Shown here in pieces: positions 34,420 through 45,215 of a DNA stretch of 64,000 nt. The stretch covers positions 34,064,751 to 34,128,750 of the forward strand of contig OY855903.1 in NCBI GenBank assembly GCA_963693305.1, in the 5' to 3' direction. Every line of letters starts with the position of its first letter. The stretch's first letter is position 1. The notes beneath the pieces are model-generated. The model searched no databases. It saw only the letters and a list, made by a program, of their open reading frames with translations, and was not told the origin of the DNA. A program made the translations under genes and the position numbers. This DNA is from Meandrina meandrites (lineage: Eukaryota > Cnidaria > Anthozoa > Scleractinia > Meandrinidae).

Positions 34420-35210
34420 AACCAGTTATGCAATAAGAAAACTTTGCAGACTCTTCGCAAAGAAGCTAAAGAGGGAAAAACATATCAAACTTCAGTTGGT
34501 TTGAATTTAGACACATGTGTACACCGGTCTTCACCAACAGTATACCCTGAGATTGAACATTCTTAAAAAATATTTTGGAAAACAAGTTACAAGAATATGT
34601 GAAAACGGGACCGCCTTATACTGCAAAACCCAATCCAGAAACACTATCCTATGACCCTACTAAACTGTGCACTTTTGTTATTTTTGACACTGAAACTACC
34701 TGCACTGAAGCCGAATTATGACAGTCTTCTGCTATCAAGGAAAGCAATCAACAAATCTTCTCAAGGTACATTTTACCAACAACTAATATTAATCCTAGAG
34801 CCACATGAGTCAAGCTGTCTGTGAAAAATATTAATGGAAAAAGACAATTATATAAAGAAAACCAACCAGTTGAGACGGTGCCCCTTGGTGAAACGCTACA
34901 GGAATTTTTGGCCTTCCTCGCTAGTTCACACCAGAAAGAATCTTGCACATTCTTAATGGGGCACAATTCATCCACATTTGACACCCCAATTCTTCTACAT
35001 CAGGGTGACGCAACTTTTCCACCGCAGACTGAGATAAATATGTTTATTTTGCTGACATTTACATTCTTGTTCAAAATCGATTGAAAGAAAAACATCCAGC
35101 CCTTCAACTTCCTTCAGGACATCCTTGTTAGTTGAACCAATCTTCTCTGTACTCGCACCTTTTCAACAATGCTACAACACTTCCAGGCTGTTTGTGGGGT
35201 TTGTCAGACA
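34420..35210 (+). pseudogene. DEDDh (DnaQ-like) exonuclease remnant
   Basis: Starting near 34660 the frame reads TFVIFDTETTCT, the ExoI block with the first two acidic residues (34686-34697), then after two in-frame TGAs LMGHNSSTFDTPILL (ExoII block, about 34950-34995). Further on, in another frame, LNQSSLYSHLFN resembles the approach to ExoIII, but the final H-x4-D is not recognisable. An upstream piece (KKTLQTLRKEAKEGKTYQ, about 34434-34487) may belong to the same protein. Such exonucleases remove nucleotides 3' to 5' and occur both as TREX-type host enzymes and inside large transposon proteins. The TE-rich setting favours the latter, which I infer and do not show. Confidence 0.65.
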
Positions 35211-35280
35211 AATAAAGGGTAATATTGTATTGGCCAAAATTTAAGGAAAGTATGTATACAATCTGGTGATCACTGTATAG
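35211..35280. other. Junction sequence before the DIRS element
   Basis: Short non-coding stretch between the exonuclease remnant and the split-repeat terminus that starts at 35281. Confidence 0.3.
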
Positions 35281-35342
35281 TTATCTATTTGTAGCACTCT
35301 CCCTCAAGCTTATGCGGATTTAGAATGGGGGTCAGCTGTCGC
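35281..35342 (-). repeat. DIRS split direct repeat B2
   Basis: 62 bp, identical to 35556-35617 except for one base by my reading (GGGGGTC against GGAGGTC). Confidence 0.85.
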
Positions 35343-35476
35343 TTTCAGTAGAAACAAATAAGAAGCAGAGAAAGGGATGGGAGGGTGGGAGAAAAAACCT
35401 AGCCTGAAAGACAACAGCGAGAAAAGCCGAGGGAGATGTAACACTAAACGGGCGGATGAACGCAACAGACCGAAAC

Positions 35477-35555
35477 GCCAGGCTGGAGCGAAAAGAGAAC
35501 GAGTGAAAGTGCGTGAATCGTTATATATGCTTTGAGGGAGACCGCTGACAAATAG
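35477..35555 (-). repeat. DIRS split direct repeat A2
   Basis: About 79 bp, matching A1 at 42975-43056 (GCCAGGCTGG...GACAAATAG) with a few differences. It directly abuts B1. Confidence 0.85.
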
Positions 35556-35617
35556 TTATCTATTTGTAGCACTCTCCCTCAAGCTTATGCGGATTTAGAA
35601 TGGAGGTCAGCTGTCGC
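35556..35617 (-). repeat. DIRS split direct repeat B1
   Basis: 62-bp partner of B2. The B1-A2 junction is the position where Ngaro/PAT-type elements are expected to recombine during circular-intermediate formation. Confidence 0.85.
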
Positions 35618-35941
35618 AACAGCCAAAATGCCTAATTCGCAAGAATAAGAACCCCAAATACCCCAAAACTAAACAAAGAGAAAACCCAAAACTAAACACC
35701 CAAAACCTTAGAGAAACAGGGTTATACCATAACAACAACAAACAATAACATGCTTTATTAGCATAACTATAAATACCGACAGTATTACAAAAGCGCAAAA
35801 TGTTACTAACGCGAAACTTATTACAATCATAATCATGTAATAGGCACTAAATGGACAAAAAAGTCTAGACAGAAGAGCTACGTTTTAGCGGGTTAGCTTG
35901 AGAAGAAACAGGAAAAGCCGAAAAAATTTTTTTAAGAGAAT

Positions 35942-37228
35942 TCAAATCAACATAATTGGTAGATAAACAAAGGGAATCCTCATCTTGAGATGCCAGGATA
36001 TCTGTAGGGCCACCAGGGCGAGCTTTAAATAATACAAAGCCATTGAGTTAGATTGCCAACCCACATGATCCATGATATCCGCCAGCTGAGAACCAGAAAG
36101 AGCTAAAGTGATGGCTGAACCAGAACGAAAACTGTGTAAAGTTTCACCCTCGTCCAGACTGGCTTCCTTTAAATAAAGACGGAGGCGCACTTCTGCTGAG
36201 GAACTAGTAAATGGCTTGTTAACAATGTGACCCTGGGCGTTGGTCGGGCGAAATAAAAAACCATTTCGTAAAGTCATTCAGAGTTTAGCAGAAACAGCAA
36301 TATAAGTTTCGATGGCCTTGACTGGGCATAACGAAGGATTCGGGTGCCGCCGGATACCAAACATATTAGAAGCTCCGTCACGAAGAGTTTTTCCCCAGAC
36401 ATGGTTGAATAGGAAACCGTCGTCCTGAGGAAAACGGAGGATTTCTTGGGTTTGAACGAGACCAAGGTCGTTTCCCCTATCAGCTGAAAAGAACAAACTT
36501 TTGAAAAATGCTTGGTCCCGAGCAAGGATGAACAAATTTGTAGGGGTGACAGAAGGGGAAGACATTTTCCTATCCAAATGCCTGGACAGCAAAAGTAATT
36601 TATCCAGAAACAGAGGGGTGGCCTGCTTGGAAGTAACTCTTGCTTGCAGTTGCTCTGCAGTAACTGACTTTAAGTATTCCTTAACAGGTAAAGATGCAGC
36701 AGGGTTACCTAAACCAAGCGTTGCGTCCCAGTCGTCTTGCCGACCAATGGAACGAAAAATGGCCCGAAGTTTTCCAACGTATGAGTCGACCGTCTTGTAA
36801 GACAAACGCAAAGGACATTTGCAGGGATGAATGTTTTTCTTACCAAGATGAGGAAAAGGCTGGGAATGAACTTGCGTTTTCCCATTTTGGTCCTTCCATG
36901 CGAGAAAACGGCAAACGTCTAAGGGAGTTGCTGAATAAAGTGACTTATGACCAGGCAAAGAATATAGAAAGGATTGTAGCTCAGACTTCAGAGAAGATTT
37001 TTACTTAGCGTAGGCCGTGTTGAGAGAAAGCATCTGTAACTCAGCCAACCTAGCATCTAGAGCAGGCAAATCAAAATCCTTGAGTGTTTGGGAGACAGGG
37101 TGATCAACTTTCCTCTTATAGCCACACATCTGGCAAAAACGAAAGCAGTGGTCGTTTGGATGCTTGCAAACAGGACACTGAACGTCAGGGACAAAAAGAC
37201 GCGCGACCTGTGGAAGTTCCTGATGCAA
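35942..37228 (-). pseudogene. Zinc-ribbon plus tyrosine recombinase of the DIRS element, two in-frame stops
   Basis: One continuous frame of about 428 codons is broken by a TAA near 37001 and a TGA at 36278-36280. The N-terminus has a zinc-ribbon with two CxxC-type pairs (CPVCKHPNDHC...CQMCGYKRK). The middle is an SAM-like helical domain (LSYKTVDSYVGKLRAIF). The catalytic domain shows the first Arg region (FFSADRGNDLGLV), HSFRSGSAI (H-x2-R), HVGWQS and the tyrosine in MALYYLKL. An acceptor-like TTGCATCAG precedes the zinc ribbon, which suggests splicing from upstream exons. The enzyme would integrate the circular cDNA. Confidence 0.82.
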
Positions 37229-37283
37229 AAACGAAAAGGAAACTAAGTAAAGATAATTATACTTTACTTTTTACAATACAAAA

Positions 37284-39577
37284 TTAAAGAGGCTTGGAGG
37301 GGCATACCCTAAAAACCCAAAGATCCCAGGGAAGGGGCCAATGGGAGGAAAAACCCCCTTTAGATGGAACAAGGACAGCGCCCAAAGCTCCTTTTGGAGC
37401 AAGAAGAAAAGAATCACAAGCTGTAGCACGCAAAAGAGGCCACCAGTATTTCCTTGGGGAAACGTCCGGAACAACAGTGGTAAATGACATGCTAGAGCCC
37501 GAAAGAAAGCGAAGGACAGGAGACACGAGAGCAATAGGGGGAAAAACATACGGATTTGAAAAAAGACCATCGCGATATTGAGAAAAATCCTGGGCAAAAC
37601 GATTGACACCGGAACAACCAGGAACTGGAAAGGGGGCAAAAAATGGAAGAGGAGAGCCATCCAAACCATGCTGGACATTCGACGGGAGCGCCATAAGATC
37701 TACTGAATGACCACTCAATCCACCGAACACTGACTGTACAGAGTCCCAAAGAGGGGACGAAAGCATTGCATCCTGGCGCGAGATACGACGAGAGGGCAAA
37801 TCTGCGATGTTGTCCGCACTTGGAATGTAAAACAAACGCAAATCAACATTAAGAGGACTGAAAACCAAGAAAACTTGTTTCAAAGCGCGAAACAAAGTGG
37901 GCGACCTGGAGCCTTGACGCTCCCAAGCTGAAATGAGAGCTTGACTATCCACAAAAACATAAACCCTTGAATCCCGGATGGAGTCTTTAAAAGTTGACAA
38001 AACATTTGCAACAGCCAAAGTCTCTTTAACAGCAATGTCATAAGAGATAGAAGAGTGATCCCAGTAGTCTGAGATACAACGAGGAAAGACGCCAGGGAAA
38101 AACCCTCCCCAGGCAAACCTAGAAGCATCTGAATAAAGAGTCACCTGTTGATGAAACTCTGAGCGCCAGGGGAGAAAACCCTCCCAAGATTCTAAGAACA
38201 GCCAATGTTCAAGCTCCGCTTGCAAAGGTCCGAGAAGCCTTACAGGTCTAGCTGAGCAAGAAGTGCGGGAAATAGCTCGATTAATCTCGTTGGTAAAAAG
38301 CCTGGCTGCGGGGACTGCGAGACTCATAGAAACACACTTTCCAGCCAGCTTTTGCAAGGTAAGGAGCTCTATTTGAGAAGAAGACAAAGCTGATTTAAGT
38401 AAATCAAGAAACTTAGCCTTTTTGGACGGCAAAAGAGTGAACGCTTGCAAATGGGAATCTGAGATAAATCCAAGATAGGGAACCCGCATAGATGGAACAA
38501 GAATGGACTTTTTCAAACCCCAAAAATAACCCAGAGATACCAAAGTGAAACAAACAACAAAAATAGCAGCATTAGCAAGAGACAAAGAAACATCTTTAGG
38601 GGAACTAAGTTTTTGATAGGCTGTGGGAACAACCCGGGGATCAAGATGGATTTGGCCCATGTGGCAATCGTCGATATAAAGGGAACATGGGATCCCCAGG
38701 GAGCGAAAGTAGTGAGAAGCCAAGAGCCCCGTGGTATGGTAAACGTAAGCGGATGATTTCCACCCAAAAGGAATGCAGTTACTAGTAAAAAACCAGCCCC
38801 CCATTGAAAACCAAAATACTTTCTACTAGATTCCTTAATGAAAATATGATCGTAACCGGACTTATCATCACAGATAGTTTGAAATGAATCCGACGGAGTG
38901 TATCTAACAATGTCCCGAAGATGATCCAGCTGAAATGGGCGATCCGCAATCCACAAGTTAAGGAAACGGTTGTCGTTGCATAAACAAGGCTTGGAGGGCT
39001 CTACAGTAAGTGGCATCACCAGATGCGGAGGATCAACCTCGCCAACCTTTCCCCAAAGCGAAATCGCACCAATAGACAGTCTGTCAAGGACCGTGGACAA
39101 GATGAAATCAACGAAGGGCTTACAGGATGGATGGTTGAGAAAGATCCTTTGAGGAGGCAAGGCAGAGTCATATTCCTCACCTTTGTAACTACCCTTGAAA
39201 GGCTTGAAAAAATCATGGACGTCCACACAATTTTCTATCCAGGGTAGAACTTGAGTCGCCAAATCGCATGGGGCCAAGGAGGAAACGCGAGACCAGGCCT
39301 CTGCATGACGGTGAAGCGGTGCATGACGGTGAACAAAACGATCTGGGTCTCGAAAGGCCAACATAGAGACATCAGCAAGGGCTTCTCCCTTGATGACTGA
39401 AGAAACGAAGGCATCCGTAATATGGGCATTAGCTGCCATCTCCCAGGCTAGGGGACTTCCAGAACTGTTAACCCAGGACACTGAATCAGGTCTAGAAGCG
39501 AGAGTAGGGTCAAAACCCTGCGCGACCTCCCATGGATGAAAAAGAAACGCCTTGGTTTGGGAACTGACCAAAGTGGA
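37284..39577 (-). pseudogene. DIRS reverse transcriptase and RNase H, one frameshift
   Basis: An acceptor CCCTTTTAG precedes 39577, where the frame opens. The RT shows RIFLNHPSCKPFVDFI, DNRFLNLWIADRPFQLDHL, then KSGYDHIFI. A single frameshift in a G-run (about 38795-38803) moves the frame, after which WFFTSNCIPFGWKSSAYVYH and the catalytic YIDD (in CSLYIDDCHMG) follow. RNase H shows VTLYSDASRFAWGG, VKETLAVANVL, VFVDSQALISAW and SADNIADLPSRR. A C-terminal region with NPYVFPPIALVSPVL and RKYWWPLL is common to DIRS-type Pol. I see no methyltransferase motif. Confidence 0.88.
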
Positions 39578-39884
39578 CTAAAAGGGAAAGAAAGAAAGGG
39601 GGAATATACAGATATACAAAAATTTGCATATCCCAATCACACAAATGCAGATACAAAAACATGTAGAGAAGTAATAAAATAAATAAAATAAAAATAAAAA
39701 GCCTGGGAGATGACAGCCTTGGCCCCGGTAATCCAAGTAGGGAATAAGACTCCCTTCAAGACTGTCATCAGGACAAAGGGAAATAAGACGGTAAAAGAAA
39801 GAAAGAAATAAAAAATAACAAAAACCCGAGGGAAAACACTTTATTGCAGGCAGCAAAAACAAATAAAGGAAATACAATGCAAAA
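39578..39884 (-). other. DIRS inter-ORF region, probable intron or gag 3' UTR
   Basis: On the minus strand an AATAAA at 39844-39839 follows the gag stop, consistent with a gag-only polyadenylated transcript. The RT exon's acceptor at 39578 implies that a longer transcript is spliced across this region; I could not fix the donor. Confidence 0.5.
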
Positions 39885-40412
39885 TTAACGAAGCTTGTTT
39901 GCAAATGATTTTGACACATCTGACTGGGGGTACTTGGAGGAAGCCATATCCCTCTGCTTCCGGTAACACTGTGCAACACGGTGACCAGCCATACCACAGT
40001 AGAAACAACAAATATTATTAGGGCGTTGACTAGAAACAGGCCTGGCATACGAGAGGGATCTGCGAAATCTGGTCGCTGCGTTGTCCCGGCGGGAAAGTGA
40101 CTTTTCAACTTTGGCAAGGGACTCTAGAACGGTTGAATAATCCTTCTCAGCAAGGAGGGCCAAGAAGTAAGCCTTGAAATGGCCATTCTGCACAGATAAC
40201 CGCTCCCGAAGAGAAGCTGCAAGGTCGTAAAAGGAGGCTTTGGCGTGGTTGGACGACTGAGCAATTGCAGCCAGTTGTTCTGCCAGACGAAGTGCCTCAT
40301 ATTTATCAAAATCCAAGTCATGACGCATACCATAACTTGAAACTTTAACAAGGAAAGACCCGACAGATGAAGAACTGGAATCCTCCAGGGCCTTTATGCG
40401 TTGCTTAAGTTG
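39885..40412 (-). CDS. DIRS Gag-like protein, exon 2 (CCHC zinc knuckle)
   Basis: 176 codons including stop. It begins after the acceptor TATTTTAG with a coiled-coil start (QLKQRIKALEDSSSSS), then a helical core (FDKYEALRLAEQLAAIAQ...YDLAASLRERL...FLALLAEKDYSTVLESLAKVEKSL), an Arg-rich linker and a CCHC knuckle CFYCGMAGHRVAQC. Joined in phase to exon 1 it gives 220 residues with no stop. It would coat element RNA. Confidence 0.8.
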   Translation of the reverse strand, partial: QLKQRIKALEDSSSSSVGSFLVKVSSYGMRHDLDFDKYEALRLAEQLAAIAQSSNHAKASFYDLAASLRERLSVQNGHFKAYFLALLAEKDYSTVLESLAKVEKSLSRRDNAATRFRRSLSYARPVSSQRPNNICCFYCGMAGHRVAQCYRKQRDMASSKYPQSDVSKSFANKLR

Positions 40413-42821
40413 CTAAAATATAATACAAGAAAGGCTGCACTTAAAAATGAGAAATAAAATAACAAAGGCAACAAGCCAAAATAAACATCTGCAAAGCCTG
40501 GATGGCCAGAGCGGCATGCAAACAAGTTAAGCATCTGCAAAAACCCCAAAGGCTAGAGCAGCATGCAAACAAACCAACAAATATCTGCAAAACCCCAATG
40601 GACAGAGCAGCATGCAAAACAAAACAACAAGTAACTACAATACCCCAGTGGCCAGGGCAGCGTGCCAAATAAAACAAAGCGCGCCTGCAAAACCGATGGC
40701 CGGAATGGCATGCAAAATAAATCGATAAGCATCTGCAATGTCCCGATGGCAAAAGCAGCAGGCAAACAAATCAATAAGCATCTGCAAAGCCCCGAATAGC
40801 AAGAGCAGCATGCAAAACAAATCAACAAGCATCTGCAAAGCCCCGATGGCAAGAGCAGCATGCAAAGAAAATAAGCATCTGCAAAGCCCCGAATGGCAAG
40901 AGCAGCATGCAAAACAAATCAACAAGCATCTGCAAAGCCCCGATGGCAAGAGCCGCATGCAAAGAAAATAAGCATCTGCAAAGCCTCGAATGGGAAGAGC
41001 AGCATGCAAAACAAATCAACAAGCATCTGCAAAGCCCCGATGGCAAGAGCAGCATGCAAAGAAAATAAGCATCTGCAAAGCCCCGAATGGCAAGAGCAGC
41101 ATGCAAAACAAATCAACAAGCATCTGCAAAGCCCCGATGGCAAGAGCAGCATGCAAAGAAAATAAGCATCTGCAAAGCCTCGAATGGGAAGAGCAGCATG
41201 CAAAACAAATCAACAAGCATCTGCAAAGCCCCGATGGCAAGAGCAGCATGCAAAGAAAATAAGCATCTGCAAAGCCCCGAATGGCAAGAGCAGCATGCAA
41301 AACAAATCAACAAGCATCTGCAAAGACCCGATGGCAAGAGCAGCATGCAAAATAAAATCAACAAGCATCTACAAAGCCCGATGGCAAGAGAAGCATGCAA
41401 AGAAAATAAGCATCTGCAAAGCCCCGAATGGCAAGAGCAGCATGCAAAACAAATCAAGAAGCATCTGCAAAGACCCGATGGCAAGAGCAGCATGCAAAAT
41501 AAAATCAGCAAGCATCTACAAAGCCCGATGGCAAGAGCAGCATGCAAAGAAAATAAGCATCTGCAAAGCCCCGAATGGCAAGAGCAGCATGCAAAACAAA
41601 TCAACAAGCATCTGCAAAGACCCGATGGCAAGAGCAGCATGCAAACAAAATAAGCATCTGCAAAGCCCCGACGGCAAGAGCAGCATGCAAAACAAAACAA
41701 TAAGCATCTGCAAAGCCCCGAGGGCAAGAGCAGCATGCAAAACAAATCAATAAGCATCTGCAAAGCCCCGATGGCAAGAGCAGCATGCAAACAAAACGAT
41801 GAGCATCTGCAAAGCCCCAATGGCAAGAGCAGCATGCAAGCAAATCAATAAACATCTGCCAAGCCCCTATGGCAAGAGCAGCATGCAAAACAAATCAATA
41901 AGCATCTGCAAAGCCCCGATGGCAAGAGCAGCATGCAAACAAAACGATGAGCATCTGCAAAGCCCCGAATGGCAAGAGCAGCATGCAAACAAATCAACAA
42001 GCATCTGCAAAGCCCCGGTGGCAAGAGCAGCATGCAAAACAAATCAACAAGCATCTGTAAAGCCCCGATGGCAAGAGCAGCATGCAAACAAAATGATGAG
42101 CATCTGCAAAGCCCTGAATGGCAAGAGCCGCATGCAAACAAAATAAGCATCTGCAAAGCCCCAATGGCAAGAGCAGCATGCAAACAAATCAATAAACATC
42201 TGCAAAGCCCCGATGGCAAGAGCAGCATGCAAAACAAATCAACAAGCATCTGCAAAGCCCCGACGGCAAGAGCAGCATGCAAACAAATCCATAAGCATCT
42301 GCAAAGCCTGACGGCAAGAGCAGCATGCAAAACAAATCAAACATCTGCGAAACCCCGATGGCAAGAGCAGCATGCAAAACAAATCTATAAGCATTGCAAA
42401 AACACCGATAGCACAAACTACGTGCAGAGCAAAAATTAGCATATACAAAACCCAAATGAGATAGCAGCGTGCAAGTGACACAAACAAACACAACGGCAAA
42501 TACAATGTGGAGCGGCGTGAAAAGCCAAAATTGACAAGCAATGAAAATGATAACAAAACGCACAGCCGGACAGAGAGCAAAAGATGGGAAATTAACATAA
42601 AACGGACAAATATAACGCCACGTGCACGTGGGCTAAGAAAAAGCAAAAAACGAACGAACTATAAACCGAAGAGGAAAAAAAATAAGCTAATGGGTAGGAA
42701 ACAGAAATGCCACGGAAAACTGAAGGTCGCTAACGAGCGAAGAAAATGGAACGGGAAGGTGACTGAAACATGGTAATGAAAGAAATGACGACAAAGCAAC
42801 TAGCAAACTGAAAATATTCAC
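40413..42821 (-). other. Intron in DIRS gag, 2.4 kb, mostly minisatellite
   Basis: Minus-strand donor GTGAAT at 42821 and acceptor TTTTAG at 40413 join two coding blocks in phase 0. Both sides are open and fit one Gag. About 80% of the intron is the tandem array at 40480-42403. Confidence 0.7.
40480..42403. repeat. Minisatellite, about 40 units of 45-50 bp with a 97-bp higher-order period
   Basis: The unit core is GCATCTGCAAAGCCCCGATG followed by GCAAGAGCAGCATGCAAA. In 40800-41350 two variants alternate: one is followed by an AACAAATCAACAA linker, the other by a GAAAATAA linker. Together they make a 97-bp dimer repeated several times with almost no change. Toward both edges the units diverge and the alternation is lost. 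Long open frames on both strands are a by-product of the repeat and do not look like genes. Confidence 0.92.
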
Positions 42822-42956
42822 CTCCAATGTTTCTTGGCTTGCAACTGTAGAAGGGGCCTCAGCAGACGAAGCAGTATCGGCAGAAGAATTTCCCAAAACG
42901 GCCTGAGCGGCCGGCACAGTTGCCGTTGGCACTTGGGTTTGCGACGGGTCAGGCAT
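42822..42956 (-). CDS. DIRS Gag-like protein, exon 1
   Basis: 45 codons from the ATG at 42956, Ala/Thr/Ser-rich (MPDPSQTQVPTATVPAAQ start), ending QETLE at a GTGAAT donor. It lies just inside terminal repeat A1, as expected for the first coding exon. Confidence 0.65.
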
Positions 42957-42974
42957 AACGCGAGAGCACAACAA

Positions 42975-43056
42975 GCCAGGCTGGCGCGAAAAGAGAACGA
43001 GTGAAAGTGTGTGAATCGTTATGTATGCTTTGAGGGAGACTGCTGCTGACAAATAG
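42975..43056 (-). repeat. DIRS terminal repeat A1
   Basis: About 82 bp matching A2 at 35477-35555. It marks the 5' end of the element on the minus strand. Confidence 0.85.
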
Positions 43057-43265
43057 CTCACAAAAAGCTGCAGATCAGGAGTACTTAAAAAATGAAATAA
43101 GGAAATCTTCAACCTCCTTCAAAAAACGACAATCAAAACTACATTGAAATAAATTGAGTGCAAACAGCAGAGTAGAAAATGGTGTTTTCAAGTTACTACT
43201 CCAAAGCCGACCTTTTTTAGCTATTGTTTCACTCAAATTGTAATATGTTGCTTTGCCTTGATATT

Positions 43266-45215
43266 ATTTTTTTTTTGTATTTTATTAATTTTTCCAGGTT
43301 TTTACTAAAGTAGTTTACAGGAATTTAACTTACAATTAATAAAATTAAATAAGTAAAAAAAAATAAATAAATAAATAAATAAATAAGTAGATAAATAGAT
43401 AATATATAAATAACTAAAAAGAAAGAAAAAAAAGGAAAAAGAAAGAAAAGGGATAGCTGCAAAAGCTAATTAACAGAAAAATAATTCAATTTAGTCCTCC
43501 TAAAAGTTTTTCCCATTTTCCCAGGTGCAGATTTGATTTATTCTTTTCTCTAGCAAGGTATTCTTCTATTTTAAAAATCTTTTAAGGTGTGCGAGGAAGA
43601 TAATGAAGCTTGGGGCAATAGATTTCCGTCTGCAGAAAAAAATTGTCTGCTTTGCTATTAACACGATATGATTCAAAAGCATAAAGTGACTTTCGACATC
43701 GAACAAGCCAAACATAATGTTAGCATGATCGGTTAGATCAGGAAGCGTATCAATTCCACATTCACGCAACCAGCTAGAGATTTCTTTCCAGAAAGCTCTA
43801 GAATATTGGCAGAAAACAAAGAGATGCTCGGGGGTTTCCTCCTCCTTGCTACAGAAACTACACAATGGTGATTCAATTAGTTTGAATTTGCTTAATTTTG
43901 CATAAGTGAATAAAATTCTATTGAATATTTTATACTGAAAATCTCTCGTTTTCGTATCTAATGCGACTTGGAAGGGCAAGCTGTAAATTTTATTCCACAC
44001 TAGCTCAGAATCGGGAAACATTTCATTAAATCTAGATTGTGCGGTAGGGGTTTCACGCAAATCAGACACATGTGCTTCATATAATATTTTGGTGTTCATT
44101 TCTGATACAGAGACTTTAACAGAGTTTAACACTAACACATACTCGAGGGGGTCGAAAGGTGGAGCATCATGTGGGATCGTTTTGGCTTTCAACTCTTTTT
44201 TCCATTTGACAGGAATAGCATCTATTTAACCATGCCAGGAGAGGAAATTTTTTGAATGAAGACCTTTCAGCTGCAGATCCGACCATGTATAAAAGCTTCC
44301 ATCTGCCTTAATCGTATCACAAATTCTATGCATACCAGCCTCAACCAAATCCAAGTAATAACATGATTTCTTGTTAACGAGTATGTTCTTATTGTTCCAA
44401 ACTATCTCATTTAAAATATCCTCGACTTGTTCAGGCATGGTTGAATTAAATTTAGACCACAATGTCAGGCATTCATCGTAAAAAGGACTTACTTTTATAG
44501 GAAGATCGCTAAGACTAAAATTACACTTCAGAAGATAAGGGCCTCCGACTGGCTTTAAAAGTGCATCTAAGACAAGTTTCCAGTCAGCAACATATTCCGG
44601 GTCCACATAGTGTTTAAAAAAGGACATCTTCTGAGCTTGAATTAGAGATTCCAAGTGTATCATTTTAAGACCACCATTTTCAATAGTATTTATTAGAGCC
44701 CGTCTTTTGACTTTATATTTACCTTTCCATATAAAATCATAAATGATATTGTTAGCACTCTTAATTATTTCATTCGAGAGAGGTAGCTGTAATGCACGAT
44801 AAAGAAACTTCGAAATAGCAAATGTTTTAACAATCTGGACTCTCCCTAAAACAGTTAAATTCCTCCATCTCCATAAATTAAGTTTCTTTTTCAAAGAATC
44901 CAAAATTGATTCAAAATTTAATTTAGCTGCTTCTTTTTTATTATACGAAAAAAAGATGCCTAATATTTCAATGCTGTTCTTGATGTCTACGTTGATATGA
45001 AAGTCAGTGGGGGAAGAAGTACCCAGGTAACAAGCTTCCAGCTTGCTTTTATTAAGCTTAAGGCCGGAGCACCGCCCAAAATCGTTCAGTACTTTCGAGA
45101 GGTTTCCAGCAGACTGGTCGTCTTTCAAAAAGGTGGTCATATCATCAGCAAAGGCAGTTAATTTAACTTCATGTCCATTATTGAGATGTTTGTATATGGT
45201 GAGGTTTACATTTAC
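43266..45215 (-). mobile_element. L1/Tx1-like LINE copy B, 5'-truncated
   Basis: The 3' end is marked by a T-run on the plus strand at about 43266-43276 (poly(A) on the minus strand). The 3' UTR contains an (AAAT)n stretch near 43355-43385. The element keeps only the RT catalytic box onward. The left part was lost at about 45205-45215, a typical truncation by incomplete reverse transcription. Confidence 0.8.
43566..45215 (-). pseudogene. L1 ORF2 C-terminal half, copy B
   Basis: Begins just before EVKLTAFADDMTTFL (FADD at 45152-45141), then SGLKLNKSKLE, IEILGIFFSYN, LNLWRWRNLTVLGRVQIVKTF, YDFIWKGK and the C-terminal Cys domain CSFCSKEEETPEHLFVFC near 43850. A stop or frameshift near 44190-44226 divides it. 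It closely follows copy A motif for motif but is a different, older subfamily copy. Confidence 0.85.

Larger units (their letters stand above)
35281..43056 (-). mobile_element. DIRS-superfamily (Ngaro/PAT-type) retrotransposon, 7.8 kb
   Basis: On the minus strand the order is repeat A1 (43056-42975), gag exon 1, a 2.4-kb intron, gag exon 2, RT/RNase H, zinc-ribbon plus tyrosine recombinase, repeat B1 (35617-35556), A2 (35555-35477), a spacer, and B2 (35342-35281). A1...B1A2...B2 are split direct repeats, the termini of Ngaro/PAT-type elements, which integrate with a tyrosine recombinase and make no target duplication. Damage: one frameshift in RT and two in-frame stops in the recombinase; gag is intact. 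Confidence 0.88.

Noticed and set aside
40480..42403. CRISPR-like array
   Set aside because: Units vary in length, linkers repeat, there are no unique spacers, and the setting is a eukaryotic transposon.
40738..42439. Long open frames on both strands (up to 240 codons) over the repeat region
   Set aside because: They are translations of the 45-50-bp minisatellite. The period keeps stops out of most frames, both strands are equally open, and no domain is present.
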